This document shows, piece after piece, positions 33,919 through 42,244 of a stretch of DNA of 64,000 nt. A program made the translations under genes and the position numbers. Below the pieces are notes generated by a model that ran no database searches, was not told where the DNA came from, and worked only from the letters and a program-made list of their open reading frames with translations. The first letter of the stretch is position 1; the number at the start of each line of letters is the position of its first letter. Source of the DNA: CAWDPQ01 sp963804245 (GTDB lineage: Bacteria > Acidobacteriota > Vicinamibacteria > Vicinamibacterales > 2-12-FULL-66-21); assembly GCA_963804245.1 (NCBI GenBank), contig CAWDPQ010000019.1, positions 1-64,000 on the forward strand, read 5' to 3'.

Positions 33919-35301
33919 TCAGTCAAAGATTTTCCCAGGGTTCAGCAGACCGTCCGGATCGAGCGTCCGCTTGATCTGTCGCATCAGATCGAGCGAGTTG
34001 TCGCCCATCTGCTGCCGCAGCCACGGCTTCTTGGCGAGACCGACGCCGTGCTCGCCCGTTATCGTGCCGCCGAGCTCCAGAGTCTTTTTCGTGATGGCAT
34101 CGAGCGCGCGGTGCACGCGGTCCATTTCGTCCGCGTCTCGCTCGTCGGCAAGAAACGTAGGATGCAGATTCCCGTCCCCCATGTGGCCGAACGTCCCGAT
34201 CTGCAGATCCAAAGCAACCGCCGTCTCGGCGACGAAGCTGACCATCGTGGCCAGCTCGCTCCGTGGAACGGTGACATCCTCGAGAATCGTCGTCGGCCGC
34301 TTGCGGGCAAGTGCCGCAAAGGCGTTGCGCCGTGCGGCAGCGAGCAGCAGGGCCTCGGCCTCATTCCTGGCGATGCGAACTTCGCGCGCCCCTCGTTCCC
34401 GTGCGATCGACTCCATGATCCCGGCTTCGTCGGCAACGGCTGCCGGGTGTCCGTCGGTTTCCATCAACAGCACCGCGGCGCAATCGGTCGGGAGTCCCAC
34501 ATGCGCGTAGTCTTCGACGCACGACGCGGTCACCCGGTCGAGAAACTCCAGGGTGCATGGAATGATGCGGGCGGCGACGATGGCGGAAACCGTCTCCGCA
34601 GCGTCCTCAATCCGGTCGTACAGCGCCAGCAGGGTGCGTCGGGCCGCCGGTCGCGGCAGGAGCTTCAGCAGCACCTCGGTGATGATGCCGAGCGTGCCTT
34701 CGGACCCGATGAAGAGATCCTTCAACGAATATCCGGCGACATCCTTGACGCACTGATTGCCGAAGCGCGCGATGCGGCCGTCCGGCAGGACGACCTCGAG
34801 GCCCATGACGTAATCGCGCGTGACGCCGTACTTCAAACCGCGCAGCCCGCCGGAGTTTTCGGCGACATTGCCGCCGATGGTGCTGATGCGCATCGAGCCG
34901 GGATCCGGCGGGTAGAACAGACCGTGGAGCGCCGCGGCTTCATCGATCCGCTGCGTGATGGCTCCCGCCTGCGCGCGGAGCGTGAGATTGCGCGCATCGA
35001 CGTCGAGGATCTCGTTCATTTCCGCCAGGCAGAGCACGACACTGCCCGGAGTCGGTACGCTGCCTCCACTCAACCCCGTCCCTGAGCCGCGCGTGACGAT
35101 CGGCAGCTTCGACGCCGCGGCGAGGCGGACGCAGTCCGCGACCTGTCCGGTCGTCCGCGGCAGCACCACCGCGTCGGGCCGCTGTTTCAGGACAGCCGTT
35201 CCGTCGAAGCTGTAGGGGATGACGTCTTCCGCTCCGGTGAGCACGGAGCGCTCCCCGACGATGGCTGACAGAGCGGAGACCGTGGATGGGGTAAGTGACA
35301 C
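33919..35301 (-). CDS. glcD: FAD-linked oxidase, glycolate/D-lactate dehydrogenase subunit GlcD
   Basis: Flavoprotein of 460 aa with the PCMH-type FAD domain (VVLPRTTGQVADCVRLAAAS, PIVTRGSGTGLSGGSVPTPG, YPPDPGSMRISTIGGNVAEN) and the C-terminal FAD-oxidase domain (LQIGTFGHMGDGNLHPTFL, ITGEHGVGLAKK, LDPDGLLNPGKIFD). It oxidises a 2-hydroxy acid such as glycolate or lactate, with electrons going to GlcF. It begins 3 bp after the FAH-type hydrolase gene, whose expected products include just such hydroxy acids, so these neighbours form a logical pathway. Confidence 0.92.
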   Translation of the reverse strand: MSLTPSTVSALSAIVGERSVLTGAEDVIPYSFDGTAVLKQRPDAVVLPRTTGQVADCVRLAAASKLPIVTRGSGTGLSGGSVPTPGSVVLCLAEMNEILDVDARNLTLRAQAGAITQRIDEAAALHGLFYPPDPGSMRISTIGGNVAENSGGLRGLKYGVTRDYVMGLEVVLPDGRIARFGNQCVKDVAGYSLKDLFIGSEGTLGIITEVLLKLLPRPAARRTLLALYDRIEDAAETVSAIVAARIIPCTLEFLDRVTASCVEDYAHVGLPTDCAAVLLMETDGHPAAVADEAGIMESIARERGAREVRIARNEAEALLLAAARRNAFAALARKRPTTILEDVTVPRSELATMVSFVAETAVALDLQIGTFGHMGDGNLHPTFLADERDADEMDRVHRALDAITKKTLELGGTITGEHGVGLAKKPWLRQQMGDNSLDLMRQIKRTLDPDGLLNPGKIFD

Positions 35302-35304
35302 GGA

Positions 35305-36150
35305 TCAGGCGTCTGCGACCACCCGTTGTCGCTGCTCGCCGAGGCCGGCGACGGCCAGGCGCACTTCATTGCCCGCGCGCAGATACACGGGCGGCTTCTG
35401 TCCATGCCCAACTCCCGGCGGCGTGCCGGTGGCGATTACGTCACCCGGGCGAAGGCTCATGAACCGGCTCAGATAACTGACGAGAAACTCCACGCCAAAC
35501 ACCATCGTCCGGGTATTCCCATTCTGGTAGCGGCGTCCGTCGACATCGAGCCACATGTCGAGCTCGTTCCAGTTCGAGACCTCGTCAGCCGTCACCAGCC
35601 ACGGACCGATCGGTCCGAAGGTGTCTGCGCTCTTCCCCTTGACCCACTGTCCGGTGCCTTCAAGCTGAAAGGCGCGTTCGGAGACATCGTTGACGACGCA
35701 GAAGCCGGCGACGTGCGCCAGCGCGTCCTTCTCCGCGACGTATTTCGCAGTTTTGCCGATGACCACTCCCAGTTCCACTTCCCAATCGGTTTTCTGCGAC
35801 CCGCGCGGAATCACGATGTCGTCGTTGGGACCGCTCAGGCAGGAGGTGGCTTTCATGAAGATGATGGGCTCGGCCGGCACCGCCATCCCCGACTCGGCCG
35901 CGTGGTCCGAATAATTCAAGCCGGCACAGATGAACTTGCCCACATTGCCGACGCATGGACCCAGGCGCGGATTCCCCGGCACCAACGGCAGCGTCGTCGC
36001 ATCGATCTGTCGCAATCGAGCGAGCGATTCAGGCAACAGGGCATCACCGCCGATGTCGGCGACCACACCCGTGAGACTGCGAATTCTGCTCTGCGCGTCG
36101 AGTAACCCCGGTTGTTCCTGTCCGGCACTTCCGTAGCGAACGAGTTTCAT
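35305..36150 (-). CDS. Fumarylacetoacetate hydrolase family protein (2,4-diketo-3-deoxy sugar acid hydrolase-like)
   Basis: FAH-fold hydrolase of 281 aa: VGKFICAGLNYSDHAAESG, PIIFMKATSCLSGPNDDIVI, TDWEVELGVVIGKTAKYV with the metal-binding E-x-E, and DVIATGTPPGVGHGQKPP. This subfamily includes 2,4-diketo-3-deoxy-L-fuconate and L-rhamnonate hydrolases and ureidoglycolate-lyase-like enzymes. With an SDR and an IlvD-type dehydratase directly upstream, cleavage of a 2,4-diketo-3-deoxy acid to pyruvate and a hydroxy acid is the best reading. ATG at 36150 was chosen because GGGGAGCTGAG precedes it; a longer frame starts nine codons earlier. The gene is followed at 3 bp by glcD. Confidence 0.87.
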   Translation of the reverse strand: MKLVRYGSAGQEQPGLLDAQSRIRSLTGVVADIGGDALLPESLARLRQIDATTLPLVPGNPRLGPCVGNVGKFICAGLNYSDHAAESGMAVPAEPIIFMKATSCLSGPNDDIVIPRGSQKTDWEVELGVVIGKTAKYVAEKDALAHVAGFCVVNDVSERAFQLEGTGQWVKGKSADTFGPIGPWLVTADEVSNWNELDMWLDVDGRRYQNGNTRTMVFGVEFLVSYLSRFMSLRPGDVIATGTPPGVGHGQKPPVYLRAGNEVRLAVAGLGEQRQRVVADA

Positions 36151-36176
36151 CTCAGCTCCCCAGTCCTCTTTACTCA

Positions 36177-36297
36177 ATGCGCTTGGGGCCTACCCCCAAG
36201 CGCTCTCGCTCGGCGGCTTCGCGCCTCGTCCTTCGACAAGCTCAGGACGACCCTGAGTTACGTCGAAGGGTCGCTCGGGCCGCAGGCGCTTCCCCAA
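36177..36297 (-). repeat. Hairpin-bearing dispersed repeat, copy 1
   Basis: Begins with a perfect stem GCGCTTGGGG / CCCCAAGCGC around CCTAC, continues with CTTCGACAAGCTCAGGACGA that pairs partly with CGTCGAAGG later, and ends TCGCTCGGGCCGCAGGCGCT. The same framework (stem, CTCG-rich middle, GGGCCGCAGGCGCT end) recurs at 37064-37163, and its end recurs inverted at 61331-61413. It lies between the SDR and FAH genes and may act as an attenuator or mRNA-stabilising element inside the operon. Confidence 0.7.
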
Positions 36298-37050
36298 TTA
36301 GTACGTAGACCTTCCTCCACTGATATCGAATACCGCGCCCGTCGAGAAGGAATTCTCCTCCGAGACGAGCCACGTGGCGAGCGACGCCAGTTCGTCGATG
36401 TTGAGGAAGCGGCCGCGCGGAATCTTCGACAGCATCCAATCCAGGTGAGATTGCGACATCTGGTCGAAGATTCGCGTCTTCGCCGCCGCCGGCGTGATGC
36501 AGTTCACCGCGATGTTCTCAGTGGCGAGCTCCTTGCCGAGCGACTTCGTCAGCGCGATCACTGCCGCCTTTGCGGCGCTGTAGGCGGAAGCGTTCGGGTT
36601 TCCTTCTTTTCCCGCAACCGACGAGATGGTCACGATTCGTCCGTATTTCTGCGCACGCATGAGAGGAACAATCGCGCGGCAGCAGTAGAAGACTCCCAGC
36701 AGATCGACTTCGACGACGCGTGCGAACTCCTCGGGCGGATATTCCCATGTCTTGAAGTTGGGTCCGGTGATGCCGGCGTTCGCGACCAGGATGTCGATGC
36801 CGCCGAACGCCTGCGTCGTCTCTGCCGTAGCGGCCTCGACCGCGGCGAGCTTCGAGACGTCGACGGCGACGGCGCGTACCTGGCCCTTCGATGACAGCTG
36901 GCCGGCCGTCGCTGCCGTCAGCTCCCCGTCCATGTCCCACAACGACACCGAGGCGCCCGACTCGAGGAACCGTTCGGCGATGGCGCGGCCGAATCCCTGA
37001 GCACCGCCCGTCACCACCGCGCGCCGGCCTTTGAGATCGTACTGGTTCAT
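36298..37050 (-). CDS. SDR family oxidoreductase (sugar acid dehydrogenase-like)
   Basis: Classical short-chain dehydrogenase of 250 aa. The cofactor motif is VVTGGAQGFGRAIAERFLES (TGxxxGxG), NAG follows in ILVANAGITGPNF, and the catalytic Ser is in VTISSVAGKEGNPNASAYSAAK with the YxxxK. D at WDMDGEL after the second strand suggests NAD preference. In the FAH-SDR-dehydratase context it would oxidise a 2-keto-3-deoxy sugar acid to the 2,4-diketo form; this is inferred from neighbours, as SDR sequence alone does not set the substrate. The start ATG at 37050 follows AGAAGACAAGCA. Confidence 0.87.
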   Translation of the reverse strand: MNQYDLKGRRAVVTGGAQGFGRAIAERFLESGASVSLWDMDGELTAATAGQLSSKGQVRAVAVDVSKLAAVEAATAETTQAFGGIDILVANAGITGPNFKTWEYPPEEFARVVEVDLLGVFYCCRAIVPLMRAQKYGRIVTISSVAGKEGNPNASAYSAAKAAVIALTKSLGKELATENIAVNCITPAAAKTRIFDQMSQSHLDWMLSKIPRGRFLNIDELASLATWLVSEENSFSTGAVFDISGGRSTY

Positions 37051-37063
37051 TGCTTGTCTTCTT

Positions 37064-37163
37064 TTTTCAGTGCGCTTGGGGCGCTCACCCCCAAGCGCTT
37101 CTCACTCGCGGGCCCGGCTCCGCCGGGCTGCCCTCCGGCCGCTCGCGCGGGCCGCAGGCGCTA
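37064..37163 (-). repeat. Hairpin-bearing dispersed repeat, copy 2
   Basis: TGCGCTTGGGG CGCTCA CCCCCAAGCGC forms a 10-11-bp stem, followed by GC-rich sequence and the conserved end GCGGGCCGCAGGCGCT. It matches copy 1 (36177-36297) at both ends, while the centre differs: copy 1 carries the CTTCGACAAGCTCAGGA insert. It reaches the stop codon of the dehydratase gene. Confidence 0.7.
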
Positions 37164-38891
37164 ATGCGATTCTCTCGGCACATCGTGTCCGCGGCAGCCC
37201 TGCAGAAAATCGAAATCCGCGCCCTTGTCCGCCTGCTGCACGTGATTGACGTACATCTGCACGTAGCCGCCAGCCGGTCGCGTGGGCGGCCGCCATGCCG
37301 CGCGGCGTCGTTCGAGCTCGTCGTCGCTCACGTCGAGCTGCAGGCGACGCGCCTCGACGTCGAGCTCGATGAAGTCACCGTCCTGTACGAGCGCGAGCGT
37401 GCCGCCGACGGCTGCTTCCGGACAGACGTGAAGCACCACGGTGCCATAAGCCGTCCCGCTCATGCGCGCGTCCGAGATCCTCACCATGTCGGTGATGCCC
37501 TGCTTGAGAATTGCCGGTGGAAGCCCCATGTTGCCGACTTCCGCCATCCCGGGATAGCCGACCGGTCCGCTGTTCTTCAGCACGAGCACCGATCCCGGCT
37601 CGACGGACAGCGACGGATCGCCGACACGCGCCTTGTAGTGTTCGATGTTGTCGAACACCACCGCGCGCCCGCGATGGCGCATCAGGTGCGGAGAAGCCGC
37701 GGACGGCTTGAGCACCGCACCGTCGGGCGCCAGGTTTCCGCGCAGCACCGCGATTCCTCCGTGGGAGGTGAGCGGTTTATCGAACGGCCGGATGACTTCA
37801 TTGTTCCAGGCCGGCGCTTCACGACAGTTTTCCCAAATCGTCCTGCCGTTCACCGTCAGTGCGTCACGATTGAGGAGGCCCTTGTCACCGAGACTACGAA
37901 TGACGGCTGGAAGACCACCGGCGTAGTGGAAGTCCTCCATGAGAAAGCGGCCCGAGGGTTTGAGGTCGACGAGGGTCGGCACATCCTTGCCGAGGCCGTC
38001 CCAATCCTGCAGTGAGAGCGGCACGCCGGCTCGTCCGGCCATCGCGATGAGGTGGATGACGGCATTGGTGGAGCCGCCTATCGCTCCGTTGACGCGGATG
38101 GCATTCTCGAACGCCTCGCGCGTCAGAATCTTCGAGATGCGCACGTCGTCGCGAATCAGATCCACGATGCGGCGACCGGCGACGTGGGCGAGCGCATGGC
38201 GTCGGGAATCAACAGCAGGCAGCGTCCCGTTGAAGGGCAGGCCAAGTCCGAGCGCTTCCACCATCGACGCCATCGTCGACGCGGTGCCCATCACCATGCA
38301 GTGTCCGGCGGATCGAGACATGCTCGCTTCCGCTTCCATGAACTGCTCGACGCTCATCGACCCGGCTCGGACCTCTTCGTTGAACCGCCAGACATCCGTG
38401 CCCGACCCGATGGCCTGGCCGCAGTACTGACCGTTCAGCATTGGTCCGCCGGACACGACGATGGCGGGCACGTCGCAGCTCGCGGCGCCCATCACGAGCG
38501 ATGGTGTGGTCTTGTCGCAGCCGCAGAGGAGGACGACGCCGTCGATGGGATTGGCGCGAATCGATTCCTCGACGTCGATGCTGACGAGGTTGCGGTACAG
38601 CATCGCTGTGGGCCGCATGTTCGATTCGCCAGTCGACATGACGGGAAATTCCAGCGGCAGCCCTCCGGCCTCCCACACGCCGCGCTTGACGTGCTCGGCG
38701 ATGGTCCGGAAGTGGGCATTGCAGGGGGTCAGCTCCGACCAGGTATTGCAGATGCCGACGACGGGGCGGCCATCGAACACGTCGCCCGGCAGTCCCTGAT
38801 TGCGCATCCAACTGCGGTGGATGAACCCGTCTTTATCAAGCTTGCTGAACCAGGCGGCAGATCTATAGGTCCGCTTTCCGTCACTCGACAC
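37161..38891 (-). CDS. IlvD/Edd family dehydratase (sugar acid dehydratase type)
   Basis: Iron-sulfur dehydratase of 576 aa. Three candidate cluster cysteines are seen: VVGICNTWSELTPCNAHFR, VVLLCGCDKTTPS and SAGHCMVMGTAST. DVPAIVVSGGPMLNGQY, GAIGGSTNAVIHLIAMAG, LKNSGPVGYPGMAEVGNMGL and ISDARMSGTAYGTVVLHVCP with the catalytic Ser region complete the family set. The CNTWSEL and DG-FIHRSWMRNQG patterns fit the arabinonate/xylonate/galactonate branch, not branched-chain amino acid synthesis. The GTG at 38891 is chosen because GGAGG lies 11 bp upstream; the much longer open frame runs through repeats. It should feed a 2-keto-3-deoxy acid to the downstream SDR and hydrolase. Confidence 0.88.
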   Translation of the reverse strand: MSSDGKRTYRSAAWFSKLDKDGFIHRSWMRNQGLPGDVFDGRPVVGICNTWSELTPCNAHFRTIAEHVKRGVWEAGGLPLEFPVMSTGESNMRPTAMLYRNLVSIDVEESIRANPIDGVVLLCGCDKTTPSLVMGAASCDVPAIVVSGGPMLNGQYCGQAIGSGTDVWRFNEEVRAGSMSVEQFMEAEASMSRSAGHCMVMGTASTMASMVEALGLGLPFNGTLPAVDSRRHALAHVAGRRIVDLIRDDVRISKILTREAFENAIRVNGAIGGSTNAVIHLIAMAGRAGVPLSLQDWDGLGKDVPTLVDLKPSGRFLMEDFHYAGGLPAVIRSLGDKGLLNRDALTVNGRTIWENCREAPAWNNEVIRPFDKPLTSHGGIAVLRGNLAPDGAVLKPSAASPHLMRHRGRAVVFDNIEHYKARVGDPSLSVEPGSVLVLKNSGPVGYPGMAEVGNMGLPPAILKQGITDMVRISDARMSGTAYGTVVLHVCPEAAVGGTLALVQDGDFIELDVEARRLQLDVSDDELERRRAAWRPPTRPAGGYVQMYVNHVQQADKGADFDFLQGCRGHDVPRESH

Positions 38892-38909
38892 GAGATCGCT
38901 ATCCTCCGA

Positions 38910-39018
38910 ATCTTCGGCGCTCGGCGCTCGGCGTTCGGGCCTCAGCGCCGGGCGTTGGTAAGGTGCTCTCGAACGTTCGGGCTTGAAAACGAGCGATCGC
39001 CGACCGCCGATCGCCGAA
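38910..39018. repeat. Heptanucleotide repeat tracts (GGCGCTC and GCCGATC types)
   Basis: Two short tandem tracts with 7-bp period lie between the DUF3500 gene end and the dehydratase start: GGCGCTC GGCGCTC GGCGTTC with relatives near 38918-38945, and GATCGCC GACCGCC GATCGCC near 38990-39015. Both are degenerate, as is usual for the other heptad tracts in this window. Confidence 0.65.
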
Positions 39019-39019
39019 C

Positions 39020-40075
39020 CTAGTGTTTTACAGCAGCCAGGTGGTCGCGCAGCAGGTCGCGGCCGAAATCTCCGGCGAAGTCGCGCCAGACCGAGTGAAT
39101 GTGGTTGCCGTTGTTCTGCGTGTTGTCGAATTCGATCAGAAACGACGGTCCCTGAACGCGGTAGTAGTGCTTCTCGCCGGGCGTAATCGGTCCCGCCCAA
39201 GCGAACCCGATCTTCTCGATCCCGCCCTTCTTGATTTGCGCGAGACGTTCGGAGGCCAGGTCCTCGCTCATCTGCGATGTGTAGACGCCGATCAATTTCA
39301 TCAAGAGATCTTTCTGCGCGCCCGTCATGGCGGAAACCATCACGCCCATCGGCGACAACGGATCCACTCTCGCGACGGTTGTCGTCACGATGTCGTTCGG
39401 GGCGATGTCGCCGATGATCGCCGTCTTGCGCTGCGTCTCGTCCAGCGCGCTGACCAGCGCGTGGCCCGCATCCTGCTCGGCCGCCTGAATGCGCAGGCCC
39501 TTCTTCGGTCCCTCCCGCACTTCGGCCGGGTTGGTCCCGAAGAACGTTGGCGAGCTGGCGACCTTCGAGGTGTCCCCGACCATGAAATGGACCGACAGGT
39601 GGTGTCCATTGACGCGCCAACCCCAGGGCCCTTTCGCCGACGGCGTGCCGAAGACCGTGAAGAAGTACAGCTCCGGATCGCGATTCATTCCGGCGCCGGG
39701 CTTGGCGGCGCTCTCGATGGCGCGCAGCACGGTCTCGAGATCCATGATGGCGGTGGCGGTGGTGTAACCCTGTTGGCTCAGCCCGGTCCGCAGGAGGTCG
39801 TGCGCGAGCTTGCGCTGCGCCTCCGTCATCTCCTTGATGGGCAGGCCCTTTCGCGGAAACTGATTCGTCGGTACGTAGTGCCAGCGCGTCAGATCCTCAG
39901 AATCGAGAGGTAGCACGGCCTGCTGCCGCTGCTCCGGCGTCAGCCCCTCCAGGAACTTGTTCGCCGCGGTCGTCATCGAGGAGGCCGTCCGCTGGGAGGC
40001 CACGATGCCGCCGGCCAGGCCGACCAAAAGAAGCGCGGACGCAACTCCCGTGCGCGCACACCAGAAAGCCTTCAT
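39020..40075 (-). CDS. DUF3500 family secreted protein
   Basis: Exported protein of 351 aa. The signal peptide is MKAFWCARTGVASALLLVGL with cleavage near VASQR. The domain is recognised from FLEGLTPEQRQQAVLPLDSE, LTRWHYVPTNQFPRKGLPIK, LLRTGLSQQGYTTATAIMDL, WGWRVNGHHLSVHFMVGDT, and the C-terminal YRVQGPSFLIEFDNTQNNGN followed by HIHSVWRDF. Family function is unknown; the conserved His residues in GWRVNGHHLS and NHIHSVWRD suggest a metal or substrate site. GAGGTGTGT precedes the ATG at 40075. It is divergent from the MFS gene. Confidence 0.85.
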   Translation of the reverse strand: MKAFWCARTGVASALLLVGLAGGIVASQRTASSMTTAANKFLEGLTPEQRQQAVLPLDSEDLTRWHYVPTNQFPRKGLPIKEMTEAQRKLAHDLLRTGLSQQGYTTATAIMDLETVLRAIESAAKPGAGMNRDPELYFFTVFGTPSAKGPWGWRVNGHHLSVHFMVGDTSKVASSPTFFGTNPAEVREGPKKGLRIQAAEQDAGHALVSALDETQRKTAIIGDIAPNDIVTTTVARVDPLSPMGVMVSAMTGAQKDLLMKLIGVYTSQMSEDLASERLAQIKKGGIEKIGFAWAGPITPGEKHYYRVQGPSFLIEFDNTQNNGNHIHSVWRDFAGDFGRDLLRDHLAAVKH

Positions 40076-40144
40076 ACACACCTCGCTTCTGAGGCGAAAG
40101 CCTAACATCTTCCGAGGCCCGCACGCACGATATACTCCGGCGCC

Positions 40145-41404
40145 ATGCCCTCCGCAACGAACGCGCGCTACGTGGTCATCGCGTTCGCCGTCGCGCTCGC
40201 GGTCATCACGTACATCGATCGGGTCGCGATCTCGGTCTCCGTCCCGTTCATTCGCAAGGATCTCGGCCTGAGCCCAGCGCACATGGGCTGGGCGCTGGCG
40301 GCGTTCGGCTGGGCCTACGCGATTTTCGAGATCCCCGGCGGCTGGCTCGGTGACCGCATCGGCCCACGCCGCGTCCTGATGCGCATCGTCATCTGGTGGT
40401 CCCTGTTCACCGCCGCTACGGGATGGGCCTGGAATGGCGCGTCCCTTGTCGCCATCCGGGCGCTTTTCGGGGCCGGGGAAGCGGGGGCATTTCCGAATCT
40501 GACGCGGGTCTTGACCACGTGGCTGCCGGTGAAGGAGCGGGAGCGGGCACAGGCCACGCTCTGGCTGGCGACGCGGGTGAGCGGCGCCTTTACGCCGCTC
40601 CTCGTCGCCACCTTGATCGGTGCGATCGGCTGGAGACGAACGTTCGAGATCTTCGGGCTGCTCGGAGTCGTCTGGGCGGTGTTTTTCTACCGCTGGTTCC
40701 GCGACGCGCCTTCCGAGCACCCGGCCGTCAATGCCGCTGAGCTCGCCATGCTGCCACCCCAACGTGAAACCGCCGTCGCCCACGGCGGCGTGCCCTGGCG
40801 CACGATTTTCTCCACACGCGCAGTGTGGCTGCTCTCGATTCAGTACATGTGTCTGGCGTACGGCTGGTGGTTCTACATCAACTGGCTGCCCACTTACTTG
40901 CGGGAGGCGCGCGGCGCCACCCTCCGGATGGGCGCGCTGCTGGCCGGCTTGCCTCTCCTCCTCGGCGGCCTGGGATGCTTCGTTTCGGCGGGGTTGATAC
41001 CGGCGCTCGCGCGGCGAACCGGCAGCGTGGCGTTGGCCCGCCGGATTGTCGCGGTGATGGGTTTCATCGGCGCTTCGATCTGCGTGTTCGTCTTCACGAC
41101 GATCGACGATCCCGTCCGGGCCATGTTCGTGCTCGGCCTGGCCGGTTTCTTCAACGACTTCGTGATGCCGGCCGCCTGGGCGGGGACGATGGACGTGGGC
41201 GGACGGTATGCAGGAACGGTTTCGGGGGCGATGAACACGCTGGGGAGTCTCGCCGGTGCATCGTCGGTCCTGGTCGTCGGCTATCTCCTGACGTGGACCG
41301 GCAACTGGACGCTGACGTTCTATATTTCAGCCACGATTTATCTCATCGGCGCCGTGTGCTGGTTGTTCCTGGATTCGCACACGCCAATCGAGAAGCCCGC
41401 ATAA
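40145..41404 (+). CDS. MFS transporter, anion:cation symporter type (sugar acid uptake)
   Basis: Twelve-helix major facilitator of 419 aa resembling the ACS family (hexuronate, glucarate or galactonate transporters). Marks are TYIDRVAISVSVPFIRKDLG in helix 1, the FEIPGGWLGDRIGPRRVLMR loop between helices 2 and 3, and LFGAGEAGAFPNLTRVLTTW in helix 4-5. A sugar-acid substrate agrees with the dehydratase-SDR-hydrolase set across the divergent promoter region. Substrate specificity is inferred from subfamily and context. Confidence 0.88.
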   Translation: MPSATNARYVVIAFAVALAVITYIDRVAISVSVPFIRKDLGLSPAHMGWALAAFGWAYAIFEIPGGWLGDRIGPRRVLMRIVIWWSLFTAATGWAWNGASLVAIRALFGAGEAGAFPNLTRVLTTWLPVKERERAQATLWLATRVSGAFTPLLVATLIGAIGWRRTFEIFGLLGVVWAVFFYRWFRDAPSEHPAVNAAELAMLPPQRETAVAHGGVPWRTIFSTRAVWLLSIQYMCLAYGWWFYINWLPTYLREARGATLRMGALLAGLPLLLGGLGCFVSAGLIPALARRTGSVALARRIVAVMGFIGASICVFVFTTIDDPVRAMFVLGLAGFFNDFVMPAAWAGTMDVGGRYAGTVSGAMNTLGSLAGASSVLVVGYLLTWTGNWTLTFYISATIYLIGAVCWLFLDSHTPIEKPA

Positions 41405-41459
41405 TCGAGGGTCAGATCTTGTTTCTTGCACGTTTGTCCTCTTTTTGAGAAAGAGTACC

Positions 41460-42236
41460 GTGACGCAATCAGTGCTCGACAGATTTCGACTCGACGGAAA
41501 AGTTGCGCTGATCACCGGCGGCACGCGTGGCCTGGGACGGACCATGGCCGCGGCGCTTGCCGAAGCCGGTGCGGACATCGCCATCACCGGCCGGTCGATT
41601 GCGCCGAGCGAGCAGGCGGCGTCCGAGCTTGGCGCCGCCACTGGCCGCCGCTGTCGTGCATATCAGGCCGACGTCACGATGTCGGCCGATGTCGAACGTC
41701 TGGCCGCGGACGTCGAACGTGACTTGGGCCGCATCGACATCCTGATCAACAACGCGGGCACGAACATCAGAGGGCCCATCGAACAGCTGACAGAAGCCGA
41801 CTGGGACACGGTGCTCGACACGAATCTGAAAGGGCCGTTTCTCTGCAGCCGGGCGATCGGCCCGGGCATGGTGCGCAGGGGATGGGGCCGCGTCATCAAC
41901 CTTGGCTCGGTGCTTGGCGTCATCGCTCTCGCCGGGCGGGCGCCTTACGCGTCGTCGAAGGCAGGCATCATCAACCTCACGCGCGTCCTCGCCCTCGAGT
42001 GGGCGGGCACAGGCGTAACCGCAAATGCGCTCTGTCCTGGCGCGTTCGGCACCGAGATGAATCGACAACTGCTGGACGATCCGGTCAAATACGCTGAGTT
42101 CGTCAAACGAATTCCCATGGGACGTTGGGGCGAACCCGACGAGCTCGCCGGGGCCGTGCTGTTCCTCGCATCCGACGCATCCAGCTATGTCACGGGAAGC
42201 GCGCTCTTCGTCGATGGGGGATGGACGGCACGCTAA
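41460..42236 (+). CDS. SDR family oxidoreductase
   Basis: Short-chain dehydrogenase of 258 aa with TGGTRGLGRTMAAALAEAGA (TGxxxGxG), NNAGTNIRGP, LGSVLGVIALAGRAPYASSK (catalytic Ser and YxxxK) and the C-terminal LFLASDASSYVTGSALFVDG. It is close in pattern to gluconate 5-dehydrogenase and 2-deoxy-gluconate dehydrogenases. A GTG at 41460 is taken as the start; a TTG five codons upstream is an alternative. It lies 55 bp after the transporter and probably shares its transcript. Confidence 0.87.
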   Translation: MTQSVLDRFRLDGKVALITGGTRGLGRTMAAALAEAGADIAITGRSIAPSEQAASELGAATGRRCRAYQADVTMSADVERLAADVERDLGRIDILINNAGTNIRGPIEQLTEADWDTVLDTNLKGPFLCSRAIGPGMVRRGWGRVINLGSVLGVIALAGRAPYASSKAGIINLTRVLALEWAGTGVTANALCPGAFGTEMNRQLLDDPVKYAEFVKRIPMGRWGEPDELAGAVLFLASDASSYVTGSALFVDGGWTAR

Positions 42237-42244
42237 AAGAGCGC

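Noticed and set aside
37161..39620. A single 819-aa protein covering the IlvD dehydratase and upstream sequence
   Set aside because: The upstream 243 codons run through heptad repeats and the antisense of the DUF3500 gene. GTG at 38891 with GGAGG upstream gives the normal family length.
41460..42068. Long minus-strand frame opposite the second SDR gene
   Set aside because: The plus strand has a complete SDR with all motifs; the opposite frame is a codon-usage shadow.
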